Assembly (NCBI RefSeq): GCF_002556635.1
Contig: NZ_MWMO01000001.1
Coordinates: 124,001-188,000 of the forward strand
DNA from: Novosphingobium sp. PC22D
GTDB taxonomy: Bacteria > Pseudomonadota > Alphaproteobacteria > Sphingomonadales > Sphingomonadaceae
Length of the DNA stretch: 64,000 nt
Direction of reading: 5' to 3'
Both the position numbers and the translations under genes were made by a program. Below are positions 28,236-39,184 of the stretch, piece after piece (the stretch's first letter is position 1; every line of letters begins with the position of its first letter). The notes beneath the pieces were generated by a model, which did not search any database, was not told the origin of the DNA, and saw only the letters and a program-made list of their open reading frames with translations.

Positions 28236-28333
28236 CGTGCTCCCGGTTCCAGCCATGCAACGGACCGCAGCGCGCGGGGGATTGCCGCATTGCGGGGCTT
28301 GTCCCGCCGCGCGCGCTGCGGCAGGAACAAAGC

Positions 28334-28945
28334 ATGATCGCGAAGCTTACCGGCCTGCTCGATGATTTCGGCCCCGACTGGGCGGTGATCGATGTCGCGG
28401 GCGTCGGCTATCTCGTTCACTGTTCGGTACGCACGCTCGAGGCCATGGGCGCGCGCGGCGACAGGGCGACCGTGTTCACCGACCTGCAGGTCTCGGAAAA
28501 CGACATGCGGCTGGTCGGTTTCGCCAGCGCCTCGGAGCGCGACTGGTTCCGGCTGCTCACCGCCGTGCAGGGGGTCGGCTCGAAAGTCGCGCTGGCGATC
28601 CTCTCGGCGCTCACCACCGAGGAATTGCAGCGGGCCTGCGCCAACGGCGATGCCGCGATGGTGGCACGGGCGAACGGTGTCGGCCCCAAGCTCGCCGGGC
28701 GCATCGTCAACGAGTTGAAGGACAAGGCGGGCGGCCTTCCCGCCGCGCCGGGCACGGTGCCGGGCCCGGGCGCCGCCGCCGCGCCCGCCGCCTCGGCCAG
28801 CGCCGATGCCGTCTCGGCGCTGCAGAACCTCGGCTTCAAGCCTGCCGTTGCCACCGCGGCCGTCGCCCGCGCCGCCGACGAGCTGGGCGAGGATGCGGGC
28901 CTCGATGCGCTGGTTCGCGTGGCATTGAAGAGGGCGGCGGGGTGA
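28334..28945 (+). CDS. ruvA: Holliday junction DNA helicase subunit RuvA
   Basis: A 203-residue protein that binds Holliday junctions as a tetramer and loads RuvB. N-terminal OB fold ([13 protein letters not shown]), central helix-hairpin-helix motifs ([17 protein letters not shown] and [18 protein letters not shown]), an Ala/Pro-rich flexible linker (about 140-160), and the C-terminal RuvB-binding domain. ATG 28334 has AGGA upstream. The stop overlaps by GTGA the start of an inserted gene rather than ruvB. Confidence 0.96.
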   Translation: MIAKLTGLLDDFGPDWAVIDVAGVGYLVHCSVRTLEAMGARGDRATVFTDLQVSENDMRLVGFASASERDWFRLLTAVQGVGSKVALAILSALTTEELQRACANGDAAMVARANGVGPKLAGRIVNELKDKAGGLPAAPGTVPGPGAAAAPAASASADAVSALQNLGFKPAVATAAVARAADELGEDAGLDALVRVALKRAAG

Positions 28946-29460
28946 ACAACGCGGAACTTGAGCAATACCATCCTGAAGTGGATCGAGTGCTTCACCTGAG
29001 AGGTTGGTTCATCCACTGCTTTGCTCAAATCGAATTTATGTTGGGAGAACTCATCAGTGTGAGCCTTGCTTCCCACCACTATGACCATCTTGATCGAACT
29101 TTTCCGTTCGGCGTTTCCCAGAGGATTGATCGTGTAGAGAAAATTCTTGCGGCCTCCGGTCCCTTAGCCCCATTTGAAGGTGATTTGGGGCCGCTACTTT
29201 CAGCATTCAAAAAGTCAGTGGAAGACAGGAATGTGATTGCTCATGGCTACTCCGAATTTCATGTTGGAACGGATGGAACTTGCGCAGTCAGATTTTTGAA
29301 GTGGCAGCGCGACCCGAAAGGCCATCGACACAATCAGCTCTATGACGTGTATTTGCCGGTCGAGCATCTACAAAAGGACGTGGAGAGTCTTTGCGAGTTG
29401 GCCGATAAGTGCATGAGCATTTTATCGAAAATCCGTGGCGGCAGCCCCCCAGTCCAATGA
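28942..29460 (+). CDS. HEPN-like protein inserted between ruvA and ruvB
   Basis: A 172-residue protein I cannot name. It starts at GTG 28942 (GTGA overlap with ruvA) and ends in an ATGA overlap with ruvB at 29457-29460. Base composition is near half G+C and the codons include TTA, AGA and AGG, unlike both flanking genes, so recent transfer is likely. The predicted fold is mostly helical: a long first helix with [12 protein letters not shown], and later [15 protein letters not shown], where R96-N97 and H101 form an R-x4-H motif typical of HEPN-domain ribonucleases and related proteins. The C-terminal third is beta-like followed by a helix. HEPN membership is a motif-based inference; toxin, RNase or phage-defence roles are common in that superfamily. 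Confidence 0.75.
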   Translation: MNNAELEQYHPEVDRVLHLRGWFIHCFAQIEFMLGELISVSLASHHYDHLDRTFPFGVSQRIDRVEKILAASGPLAPFEGDLGPLLSAFKKSVEDRNVIAHGYSEFHVGTDGTCAVRFLKWQRDPKGHRHNQLYDVYLPVEHLQKDVESLCELADKCMSILSKIRGGSPPVQ

Positions 29461-30500
29461 CCGATAATCCCCTCCTCGCCTCCGCACGTCAGCCCGAGGA
29501 TGCCGACGCGGCGCTGCGGCCCAAGACGCTCACCGATTTCGTCGGGCAGGCGGCGGCCAAGGACAATCTTCGCGTCTTCATCGAAAGCGCCAGGTCGCGC
29601 GGCGAGGCGATGGACCATGTGCTGTTCTTCGGCCCGCCCGGCCTCGGCAAGACGACGCTGGCGCAGATCGTCGCGCGCGAGCTGGGCGTGGGCTTTCGCG
29701 CCACCAGCGGGCCGGTGATCGCCAAGTCGGGCGATCTCGCGGCGCTCCTCACCAACCTCGAGGAAGGCGACGTCCTGTTCATCGACGAGATCCACCGGCT
29801 CAATCCGGTGGTCGAGGAAGTGCTCTATCCGGCGATGGAGGACCGGGCGCTCGACCTCATCATCGGCGAGGGGCCGTCGGCGCGCTCGGTGCGGATCGAC
29901 CTGCCGCCCTTCACGCTGGTCGGCGCGACCACGCGGCAGGGCCTGCTGACCACCCCGCTGCGCGATCGCTTCGGCATTCCGGTGCGATTGAACTTCTACA
30001 CCGTGCCCGAGCTGCAGCACGTCGTCACGCGCGGCGCGCAGCTTCTCGGCATCGGTATCGACGAGGGCGGGGCGATCGAGATCGCGCGCCGTTCGCGCGG
30101 GACGCCGCGCGTCGCCGGGCGGTTGCTGCGCCGGGTGCGCGACTTCGCGCATGTCGCGGGCTCGCAAGTGGTGACGCGGGCGATCGCCGACGATTCGCTC
30201 ACGCGGCTGGAAGTCGACGCGCTCGGGCTCGATGCGCAGGACCGGCGCTACCTGCGGATGATCGCCGAGATCTACAAAGGCGGGCCGGTCGGCGTCGAAA
30301 CGCTCGCCGCGGGCCTTTCGGAGCCGCGCGATACGATCGAGGAAGTGATCGAACCCTACCTCATCCAGCTCGGATTGCTGGCGCGAACCGCGCGCGGTCG
30401 CTGCCTTAACGAGCGCGGCTGGCGGCACCTGGGAATCACGCCGCCGTCGGGTGGCGCGGGTCCACTGTTCGATTCCGGCGACGAGCAGGATATCGAATGA
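29457..30500 (+). CDS. ruvB: Holliday junction DNA helicase motor RuvB
   Basis: A 347-residue AAA+ ATPase that drives branch migration with RuvA. Walker [10 protein letters not shown] begins at residue 59, Walker B is [10 protein letters not shown], sensor 1 is in [10 protein letters not shown], and the Arg finger region is [14 protein letters not shown] winged helix ([22 protein letters not shown]) closes the protein. ATG 29457 was chosen over 29409 because the latter start lies inside the inserted gene and family members begin close to this Met. Confidence 0.96.
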   Translation: MTDNPLLASARQPEDADAALRPKTLTDFVGQAAAKDNLRVFIESARSRGEAMDHVLFFGPPGLGKTTLAQIVARELGVGFRATSGPVIAKSGDLAALLTNLEEGDVLFIDEIHRLNPVVEEVLYPAMEDRALDLIIGEGPSARSVRIDLPPFTLVGATTRQGLLTTPLRDRFGIPVRLNFYTVPELQHVVTRGAQLLGIGIDEGGAIEIARRSRGTPRVAGRLLRRVRDFAHVAGSQVVTRAIADDSLTRLEVDALGLDAQDRRYLRMIAEIYKGGPVGVETLAAGLSEPRDTIEEVIEPYLIQLGLLARTARGRCLNERGWRHLGITPPSGGAGPLFDSGDEQDIE

Positions 30501-30635
30501 TTAAGCTCGGTCGGCATTAACTCTGCAGTCGGCGCAGTCCCGTTTCGGGACAGACTGGGCCGGCCGACGGAAAATTAACCGAAAATCTCACTTCGGGACG
30601 GTTGAATCACGGTTAACGGCGTTGTCGCCTTAACC
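30501..30635. promoter_or_regulatory. TTAA(C)-rich upstream region of the Ser/Thr-rich protein gene
   Basis: The 223-bp gap after ruvB contains TTAA at 30501, TTAAC at 30517, TTAACC at 30575, and an inverted pair GGTTAA (30611-30616)/TTAACC (30630-30635). Such A+T-rich tetramers are rare in this genome and match the half-site of the alphaproteobacterial cell-cycle regulator CtrA (TTAA, TTAACC), although the classical TTAA-N7-TTAA spacing is not met. A GTCCCG-TTT-CGGGAC hairpin lies at 30537-30551. Regulation by CtrA is an inference. Confidence 0.3.
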
Positions 30636-30723
30636 TCTCTCTGCGTTTCTGTTGGCAGATGTCTCGGGGGGACGTGCCGGTCGGCGGTCGTTCGCCGTGC
30701 TGGATAACGAGAGAGTATCGCTT

Positions 30724-31722
30724 ATGTCTGTTCGGACGGCCCTAGCCAAATTGTCTGCCTGCGCGGCGGGATGCGCCATCGTCGGCGGCGGAGCGGTTCA
30801 CGTCGCCGAGACTCCCGCAAAGGCAGGCCAGTATCGCAAGATCAAGCAGGTCAAGCAGGCCAAGGTTCAGGAAGCGAAGCCGCGCCGCGCCGTGCGCCGG
30901 GCCGAAGCGCCGCGCGAGACGCGTCGGGTGCGCAAGGTCATCAAGCGGACTTGCTGCGACCAGCAGCAGATGGCGATGGTGCCGATGCCGCCGCCCTACA
31001 TCCCGCCCGCGCCGCCCCAGGTGGTGAGCGGCGGCGGCGGCGGTGTGCCGGTCGTGATCGGCGGCGGCGCGCTCGGCGGCTTCGGCGGCGGTTTCTTCGG
31101 CGGCTTCTTCGGCGGCGGCGGCGGGGGCAGTGGCAGCGTCGTGATTTCCTCGACCACAACGGGTTCCACCTCCACCTCGACCAGCGGGTCGAGCGGCACG
31201 ACCTCGGACGGCACCACCTCGACCTCCAGCGGCGTCAATGTCGACATCGATATCGACAATTCGAGCACCGGCAGTTCGACCTCGACCTCATCGGGGGCGA
31301 CGTCCACGTCATCCGGCGGGTCGTCCACATCAAGCTCGACGGGCGGTTCCTCGACCTCGACGTCCACCGGCGGCTCGTCCACTTCGACCTCGACCGGCGG
31401 CATCACCTCGACGACCACGTCGAGTTCGTCGGGCGACGTCTCGACGAGCACGAGCAGTTCGACCTCTTCGTCGACCTCCAGTTCGACGTCGACCTCGTCT
31501 TCGACGTCCACTTCGAGTTCGACGTCCACGTCGACGTCATCGAGTTCGTCTTCGAGCGGAGGCAAGCCGCACAAGCCGCCTCACGGCCCGCATGACCCGG
31601 ACGATCCGGACAACCCGGACAACCCGCACGACGTGCCTGCGCCGCCGATGCTGATCCTCTTCGGCGCGGCCGCGGCAGCGGTCGTGGGACGCGGCAAGCT
31701 GAGCCGCCGCAAGGACGGTTGA
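30724..31722 (+). CDS. Exported Ser/Thr-rich protein with PEP-CTERM-like tail
   Basis: A 332-residue low-complexity surface protein. N-terminal signal region (to about residue 30), a basic Lys/Arg segment, a Pro-rich then Gly-rich stretch (about 90-135), and about 150 residues of nearly pure Ser/Thr (140-290) including three SSTSTSTGG units. A Pro/Asp/His segment follows, then a tail of Pro-rich turn, hydrophobic helix (PPMLILFGAAAAAVVG) and basic cluster (SRRKDG). That order matches PEP-CTERM sorting signals, here with VPAPP in place of VPEP, suggesting exosortase-type anchoring and probable glycosylation. ATG 30724 was chosen for GAGAGAG upstream; an in-frame start at 30652 is possible. Confidence 0.75.
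   Translation: MSVRTALAKLSACAAGCAIVGGGAVHVAETPAKAGQYRKIKQVKQAKVQEAKPRRAVRRAEAPRETRRVRKVIKRTCCDQQQMAMVPMPPPYIPPAPPQVVSGGGGGVPVVIGGGALGGFGGGFFGGFFGGGGGGSGSVVISSTTTGSTSTSTSGSSGTTSDGTTSTSSGVNVDIDIDNSSTGSSTSTSSGATSTSSGGSSTSSSTGGSSTSTSTGGSSTSTSTGGITSTTTSSSSGDVSTSTSSSTSSSTSSSTSTSSSTSTSSSTSTSTSSSSSSSGGKPHKPPHGPHDPDDPDNPDNPHDVPAPPMLILFGAAAAAVVGRGKLSRRKDG
31321..31401 (+). repeat. Three 27-bp coding repeats (SSTSTSTGG)
   Basis: Three tandem 27-bp units at 31321, 31348 and 31375 encode SSTSSSTGG, SSTSTSTGG and SSTSTSTGG. They lie in a longer Ser/Thr tract of TCG/ACC/TCC-type codons that could change length by slippage. Confidence 0.8.
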
Positions 31723-31754
31723 GGCTCACCAGTTCCCGCCGGAACCGGGGACGA

Positions 31755-31781
31755 GGGCGGCGCGCAGCGTCGCCCTTTTTT
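31755..31781 (+). terminator. Terminator of the Ser/Thr-rich protein gene
   Basis: Eight-pair stem GGGCGGCG/CGTCGCCC (one G-U pair) with loop CGCAG, followed by six T residues, 33 nt after the stop codon. Confidence 0.8.
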
Positions 31782-31840
31782 ATTGGGCCGGTCCCGCTCG
31801 CCTTGCTTCCGGATCGGCGCGATGGCTTTGCGACAACGGG

Positions 31841-31870
31841 AAAAGGCCCCGTCCTCGCGGACGGAGCCCT
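31841..31870 (-). terminator. Terminator of aconitase gene
   Basis: Read on the minus strand: GGGCTCCGTCC-GCGA-GGACGGGGCC followed by TTTT, starting about 28 nt after the aconitase stop. Stem of ten pairs with one mismatch or wobble. Confidence 0.75.
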
Positions 31871-31898
31871 TCGGTTCCGGCGTCCGGCGCCGCGCCTG

Positions 31899-34571
<2,673 letters not shown>

Positions 34572-34737
34572 TTGGGCCTGTTCCCCTTCGTGCTGATGCC
34601 TGTCCTGCGGTGCATGCCCAACTCGGCGTGTTGCACCGCGGCAAGGCGGATTCGTCGCGGTTGGCGATGCGCGCTCGCCGGGCCAAGGTCAAGGGGCGCG
34701 ACCCCGGACGATGGTGCGATGCGGCAGGCAAAAGCGG

Positions 34738-35619
34738 TCAGGCGCTGGTCTGTTCGGTATGGCGGCGGCCCGCGATCATGCAGCCCGCGACGATCAGCAC
34801 CGCGCCCGCGAGCGTGCCGGGCGCGACCTTTTCGTCGAACGCGAGCCAGCCGAACAGCGCTGCCCAAAGGAAGCCGGTGTACTCGATCGGCAACAGGACC
34901 TGCGCCTCGGCGCGCGCGTAGCCCCACGAGAGCAGCAGCAGCGCGACCGTGGCGAGAACCGCGCCGAGCAGGATCGTGCGCAGCGCAGCCGGGTCGGGCC
35001 AGGCGAACAGCCAGGGCGCGGCCGGCAGGATGATGAGCCCGACGAGCAGGTTCTGGAAGAATGCGATCTCGAGCGGCCCGGCGACTTGCGCCTGCCGCCG
35101 CTGGATCACGAGGTTGAGCGCGTAGAAGACGGCCGAGCACAGGATCGAGGCGGTGCCGAGCGCGGCGTCCTCGTTCCATGCCCCCCGACCGATCCGCCCC
35201 GCGGCGATGATCGCCACGCCGACGAGGCCGAGCAGGCTGGCGAGGATGGCGCCCGGGCGGATGCGCTCGCCGAGCAGCAGGCTGGCGAGGTAGAGCGCGA
35301 TCAGCGGGGCGATGAACGAGATCGCGATCGCTTCGGCGAGCGGAATGCGCACGATGCCGAAGAAGAACAGCGGCGCCATCGCGGCGACCACCGCCGCGCG
35401 GATCAGGTGGAGGCGCAACACCTTCCCGCGCAGCGCCCGGCGCCGCCAGGCGAGCCACAGCGGCAGCGCCAGAGCCGCGCCGGAAAGGTTGCGCAGGACC
35501 ACGGCGGAAAAGACTCCGGCCGCGATCGCGGCGCTCTTCATCGCGACGTCCATCGCGGAGAACGCCGCGATGCCGAGAATGACCGAGATGATGGGAACGG
35601 TGACGCCGCGATCCTGCAT
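34738..35619 (-). CDS. DMT-superfamily (EamA) transporter
   Basis: A 293-residue membrane protein with ten predicted helices in two EamA repeats (about residues 10-140 and 150-285), the usual layout of drug/metabolite exporters. Conserved PLAEAIAISFIAPLIALYLASLLLGERI in the first repeat and EYTGFLWAALFGWLAFDEKV in the second. Substrate unknown; many relatives export amino acids or riboflavin. I chose ATG 35619; an in-frame GTG at 35646 would add nine residues. Confidence 0.88.
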   Translation of the reverse strand: MQDRGVTVPIISVILGIAAFSAMDVAMKSAAIAAGVFSAVVLRNLSGAALALPLWLAWRRRALRGKVLRLHLIRAAVVAAMAPLFFFGIVRIPLAEAIAISFIAPLIALYLASLLLGERIRPGAILASLLGLVGVAIIAAGRIGRGAWNEDAALGTASILCSAVFYALNLVIQRRQAQVAGPLEIAFFQNLLVGLIILPAAPWLFAWPDPAALRTILLGAVLATVALLLLSWGYARAEAQVLLPIEYTGFLWAALFGWLAFDEKVAPGTLAGAVLIVAGCMIAGRRHTEQTSA

Positions 35620-35780
35620 GACCGCCCCAGTCTCTCGCGTGCCCACAGGAATCAGGCAAGCGATTCATCGCAGGCTAAGGCGCGACCCTTGATGATGCGC
35701 GGTGCCGGGGGCTATCAGCGAGCGGGGTCCGGATGGCCGGGCGCCGCTTCGCGCAAATGGAAGGACGATCGGTCGCGATC

Positions 35781-37220
35781 ATGAAACAGGGTCTTGCCGC
35801 AGGTCTGCGGCTCATTTCGACCACCACGCTGGCCTGCGCGCTCGTCGCCGGGCCGTTCGCCTCCGCCCAGTCGATCGAGCCGGGCTCGGTCGACCAGTGG
35901 GAGGAAGAGGATCTCGATACGCCCGCCGAGCCTGCCCGGTCTCCGGCCCGGGCGCCCGCGCGCAGCGCCCCTCAAGCGGCGCCGGCGCCGCTGCCCGGCA
36001 CGCCGACGACGATGTCCGAGCCGGTCGTGCAGCCGGTGCCGGTTCGCGAGCCGGTGATGGTCTGGCCGCGCGCCGAGGCCGTCACGCTGCTCGAAACGAT
36101 CGAGGGGATCGGGTCCGAGGGGCTGATTCCGGCCGACTACAATCCCGAGGGTCTGCGCGCCGCGATCGCGGCCGGGCCGGGTGACGCGCTCGACCGCGTC
36201 GCCAGCCGCTCGTTCGCCTGGCTGGTCGAGGACCTGCGCGACGGCCGCACACCGATGACCTCGCGCGAGCAGTGGTTCGCGGTCGATCCCGACCAGGACG
36301 AGATGCCGACCGAGGCGATCATGGCCGAGGCGCTCTCGATGCATGACGTCGGCGGGATTGTCGAAAAGCTCGCGCCGACCGTGCCCGACTACGCCTTGCT
36401 CAAGCAGGAACTGGCGCTCACGCCCGTGGCCGACAAGGCGCGGCGCAACCTCATTCGCGCCAACATGGACCGCTGGCGCTGGCTCAAGCGCGATCTCGGC
36501 TCGGCCTACCTGCTGACCAACGTGCCCGAGTTCCAGTTGCGGCTCACGGTCAACAACAAGATCATCCGTACGTACAAGACGGTCGTCGGCAAGCCGGGGC
36601 GCACCGCGACGCCGCAGCTCGCCGAAACGGTGACCGCGGTCGTGTTCAACCCGACCTGGACGGTGCCGCAGTCGATCGTCAAGGGCGAGGGGCTGGGCGC
36701 CAAAGTGCTCAACAATCCCGGCTGGGCGCGCGCCAACGGCTACAAGGCAACCAAGGGCGCGAACGGTTATGTTTCGGTCGTCCAGCAACCCGGCGAGAAC
36801 AACTCGCTGGGCCTAATGAAGATCGACATGCCCAATCCGCACGCGATCTATCTCCACGACACGCCCTCGAAGCAGTACTTCAACCGCGACGTGCGCGCTT
36901 TCAGCCACGGCTGCATCCGCACCGAGCGCGCGGTCGAGCTGGGCATGACCATGGCGATCCTCGGCGCGCAGAAGACCCCGCAGGAAGTCCGCGAGATTTC
37001 CGATTCGCGCAAGTACACCAAGGTGGAGATGACGCGGACGTTCCCGGTTTACCTCACCTACTTCACCATCGCCTCGTCGATCGACGGCGAATTGCAGACG
37101 TTCGACGACATCTACGGCCGCGACAAGCCGGTCCTCGCCAGCTTCCAGGCGCCGCGCGAGGAAAAGACGAGCCAGCGCACCAGCAACGAGGAAATCATCG
37201 AGCTGGATAATCCGCTCTAG
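35781..37220 (+). CDS. L,D-transpeptidase (YcbB/LdtD-like), exported
   Basis: A 479-residue periplasmic enzyme forming 3-3 crosslinks in peptidoglycan or attaching proteins to it. Signal peptide (about residues 1-30), a Pro/Ala-rich linker (50-80), an N-terminal scaffold (LLETIEGIGSEGLIPADY), a peptidoglycan-binding-like segment (IRANMDRWRWLKRDLG) and the YkuD catalytic domain with IYLHDTP and SHGCIR, nucleophile C378 and H376. This arrangement is that of YcbB. ATG 35781 starts the signal peptide; earlier in-frame ATGs at 35757 and 35733 would put charged residues ahead of it. Confidence 0.92.
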   Translation: MKQGLAAGLRLISTTTLACALVAGPFASAQSIEPGSVDQWEEEDLDTPAEPARSPARAPARSAPQAAPAPLPGTPTTMSEPVVQPVPVREPVMVWPRAEAVTLLETIEGIGSEGLIPADYNPEGLRAAIAAGPGDALDRVASRSFAWLVEDLRDGRTPMTSREQWFAVDPDQDEMPTEAIMAEALSMHDVGGIVEKLAPTVPDYALLKQELALTPVADKARRNLIRANMDRWRWLKRDLGSAYLLTNVPEFQLRLTVNNKIIRTYKTVVGKPGRTATPQLAETVTAVVFNPTWTVPQSIVKGEGLGAKVLNNPGWARANGYKATKGANGYVSVVQQPGENNSLGLMKIDMPNPHAIYLHDTPSKQYFNRDVRAFSHGCIRTERAVELGMTMAILGAQKTPQEVREISDSRKYTKVEMTRTFPVYLTYFTIASSIDGELQTFDDIYGRDKPVLASFQAPREEKTSQRTSNEEIIELDNPL

Positions 37221-37289
37221 GAGCGGGCGTCCGTCGGATTCTTGTTGAGCTTGCGGCACGGGCCCGCGCTTGCCGCCCGCAAACGAAAC

Positions 37290-37323
37290 CGGCCCGCTTG
37301 CCCGGGGGAGGGCAGGCGGGCCG
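37290..37323 (-). terminator. Strong terminator after small secreted-peptide gene
   Basis: A 14-pair stem (CGGCCCGCCTGCCC with GGGCAAGCGGGCCG on the minus strand, one wobble, 6-nt loop) followed by GTTTCGTTT. It lies 33 nt past the stop of the 48-codon minus-strand gene and supports that gene as a real transcription unit. Confidence 0.65.
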
Positions 37324-37355
37324 ATCGTGCCGGCCGGGTCTGTCGCGGGGGAAGA

Positions 37356-37502
37356 TCAGCCGGCCTTTGCCGCCGCCGTCGCGGACGCGGCCAGCACGAG
37401 CTGAGCCGGAGCGGGGGGTGTGCTCGTCGTGACGACGAAGGCGGACATCGCAAGCACCGACGCAAGAGCGGCGCTAGTCACTTTGGAAATCGAACGGGTC
37501 AT
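37356..37502 (-). CDS. Small exported peptide, 48 residues
   Basis: An ORF of 48 codons starting at ATG 37502, coding for a basic N terminus (MTRSISKV), a hydrophobic core (ALASVLAMSAFVV) and a short Ala/Thr/Pro tail. It looks like a signal peptide with little mature sequence. The upstream 60 nt are unusually A+T-rich, and a strong terminator follows. It resembles in design the 53-residue peptide encoded at 52948 (both have an [AS]F...TSTP-type stretch after the core). Function unknown; could be a secreted micropeptide or membrane-anchored peptide. Confidence 0.5.
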   Translation of the reverse strand: MTRSISKVTSAALASVLAMSAFVVTTSTPPAPAQLVLAASATAAAKAG

Positions 37503-37660
37503 AGCAATGATCTTTTCTTTGTCTGTAATGATGAAGCGCATATGATCTACTTTGATGCGCGAAGCCATGTCGCCCATCGGCAAGAGTCAGGCGTCCGTCG
37601 AGCTTCGCGGCATCATCGGCGTTAACCGCGCCTTATCGGGCCTCTTGCTAGGGCTCGCCC

Positions 37661-38668
37661 GTGTTGACCGACCTGCTTCCCTATCGCTGGCGCACGCCGA
37701 TCGCCGCCGCGCTCCATAATCGCGCGATCCGCGGCGTGCTCGCGGCGCCGCCGATCGTGCCCGCCGACGACGGCGTGGTGCTGTTCTCGATGATGGGTAC
37801 CAAGGTCCTGCTGCCCTACATCGTCGCGGTGAAATCGCTGTGGCAGCAGGTGCGGCGCGGCCGCGTCGTGATCCTCGACGACGGCACGCTCACCGGCGGC
37901 GACAAGGCGCTGCTCGATCATCACTGCGGCAAGCCCGAGATCATCGCCATCGCCTCGGTCGATACCGGCGCCTTCCCGGTCGGCGGGACCTGGGAGCGGT
38001 TCCTGACGATCCTCGATCACCGCAGCGGCGAATACTGGATCCAGCTCGACAGCGACACCGTCACGCTCGGCCCGGTCCCCGAAGTGATCGCGGCGATCGA
38101 GGCGAACCGATCGTTCGCGTTCCTGGGCGGCACCGACGGCGAGGTCGGCGCGCTGCCGCTCGCCGAGTTCGCGCGCAGGCTCTATCCGCAAGGCCCCGAG
38201 GAAGGGCACGTGCAGACGCGGTTCGAATCGCGGCTCGCCGAGGCCGGCGGCGACTGGCGCTATCTGCGCGGCTGTTCAGGCTTCGCCGGCTTCGCGGCGG
38301 GCGGCGAGGGCCGCGCGCGCGCGGCGCATTTCCTCGAGCTTCTGTCCTCGCTCGTGGGACCCGACGACGTGACGATCTGGGGAACCGAGCAGATCGCCTC
38401 GAACTTCCACCTGGCCAACGAGCCCGATCCGGTCATCCTGCCCTCGTCGCGCTACGTCAATTACTGGGGCGAGCCCTGGCACGACGATACCGGCTTCCTG
38501 CATTTCGTCGGATCGTTCCGCTACGCGCGCGGCGCCTATCGCCGCGCCAGCCTCGCCGCGATCGCGCAGATGGGCGCGGACGGGCTCAGAAATACAGGTC
38601 CACGTAGTCCGTCAGATAATCGCACCACTCGAATTCGCGCAGGCGGTAATAGCTTCGGTTCTGCGTGA
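37661..38668 (+). CDS. Glycosyltransferase-like protein of unknown role
   Basis: A 335-residue protein starting at GTG 37661. A Rossmann-like N-terminal part with VVLFSMMGTKVLLPYIVAVKSL is followed by LDSDTV at 129-134, where D130 and D132 resemble the DxD metal motif of GT-A glycosyltransferases, and later HVQTRFE and WGTEQIASNFHL. No signal peptide or membrane segment. Sugar donor and acceptor are unknown. The last 28 codons overlap the end of the lipoprotein gene on the other strand, and that tail (Arg/Ser/Gly-rich) may be an unselected extension. Confidence 0.65.
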   Translation: MLTDLLPYRWRTPIAAALHNRAIRGVLAAPPIVPADDGVVLFSMMGTKVLLPYIVAVKSLWQQVRRGRVVILDDGTLTGGDKALLDHHCGKPEIIAIASVDTGAFPVGGTWERFLTILDHRSGEYWIQLDSDTVTLGPVPEVIAAIEANRSFAFLGGTDGEVGALPLAEFARRLYPQGPEEGHVQTRFESRLAEAGGDWRYLRGCSGFAGFAAGGEGRARAAHFLELLSSLVGPDDVTIWGTEQIASNFHLANEPDPVILPSSRYVNYWGEPWHDDTGFLHFVGSFRYARGAYRRASLAAIAQMGADGLRNTGPRSPSDNRTTRIRAGGNSFGSA

Positions 38669-39074
38669 CCGCGAAGTGCCAGGTCTTGTCGGCCTCGCAT
38701 TTCCGCCCCGGATCGGGCGTGTCGCTGATCCGGATCGTGCCGCGGAAGGTGAAATAGCCCTCGCCGATCTCGAGGATGACGCCGTCGAGGAACAGGCGCC
38801 CCTTGCCGCCCGCTTGGGCCTGCGCGCCGCGCAGCGTCCACAAGGGGCCGGGCGTCACCACCGCGCTGCCGCGCGTATTCCAGTCGATCCACTGCAGGGT
38901 GAGGCCCTTGTTGTTGCGCAGCCTCGCGGCGTCGCGCTCGCTGAGGACCCGCGTGGCTTCGCCCGGATAGGCGGGGCTCGCGGCGGGAGCGGGCTCGCGC
39001 CGCGGCGGCGTGGAACCCGCGCAGGCGGGCAGCGAGAGCAGCAGCAGGGCGGCGAAGGGCGACAGGCGGGGCAT
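38586..39074 (-). CDS. Putative lipoprotein, unknown function
   Basis: A 162-residue protein starting at ATG 39074 with signal peptide and lipobox LPAC (Cys about residue 18), then a Pro/Ala linker and a compact domain with [33 protein letters not shown] and [14 protein letters not shown]. The pattern suggests a small beta-rich outer-membrane or inner-membrane lipoprotein. Upstream in-frame ATGs exist (39116, 39164) but would bury the signal peptide. Its 3' end overlaps the glycosyltransferase-like gene by 83 bp. Confidence 0.65.
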   Translation of the reverse strand: MPRLSPFAALLLLSLPACAGSTPPRREPAPAASPAYPGEATRVLSERDAARLRNNKGLTLQWIDWNTRGSAVVTPGPLWTLRGAQAQAGGKGRLFLDGVILEIGEGYFTFRGTIRISDTPDPGRKCEADKTWHFAVTQNRSYYRLREFEWCDYLTDYVDLYF

Positions 39075-39184
39075 CGCCAGCGAGGTTCGGCCAAGCCGGG
39101 ACGCGCGGCAAGTCATTTCGCCATAGCCCATTTTCCGATGGCGCCGCGCTGCGAGAGGGCGCACTGAGGCGCGGGGGAGACATC

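Noticed and set aside
31141..31560. Repeat array resembling a CRISPR
   Set aside because: The units are 27-bp in-frame Ser/Thr codons without spacers; it is a coding repeat.
30996..31574. 192-codon acidic Asp/Glu/Val-rich frame on the minus strand
   Set aside because: It is the antisense of the Ser/Thr repeat tract; its composition follows directly from the repeat codons.
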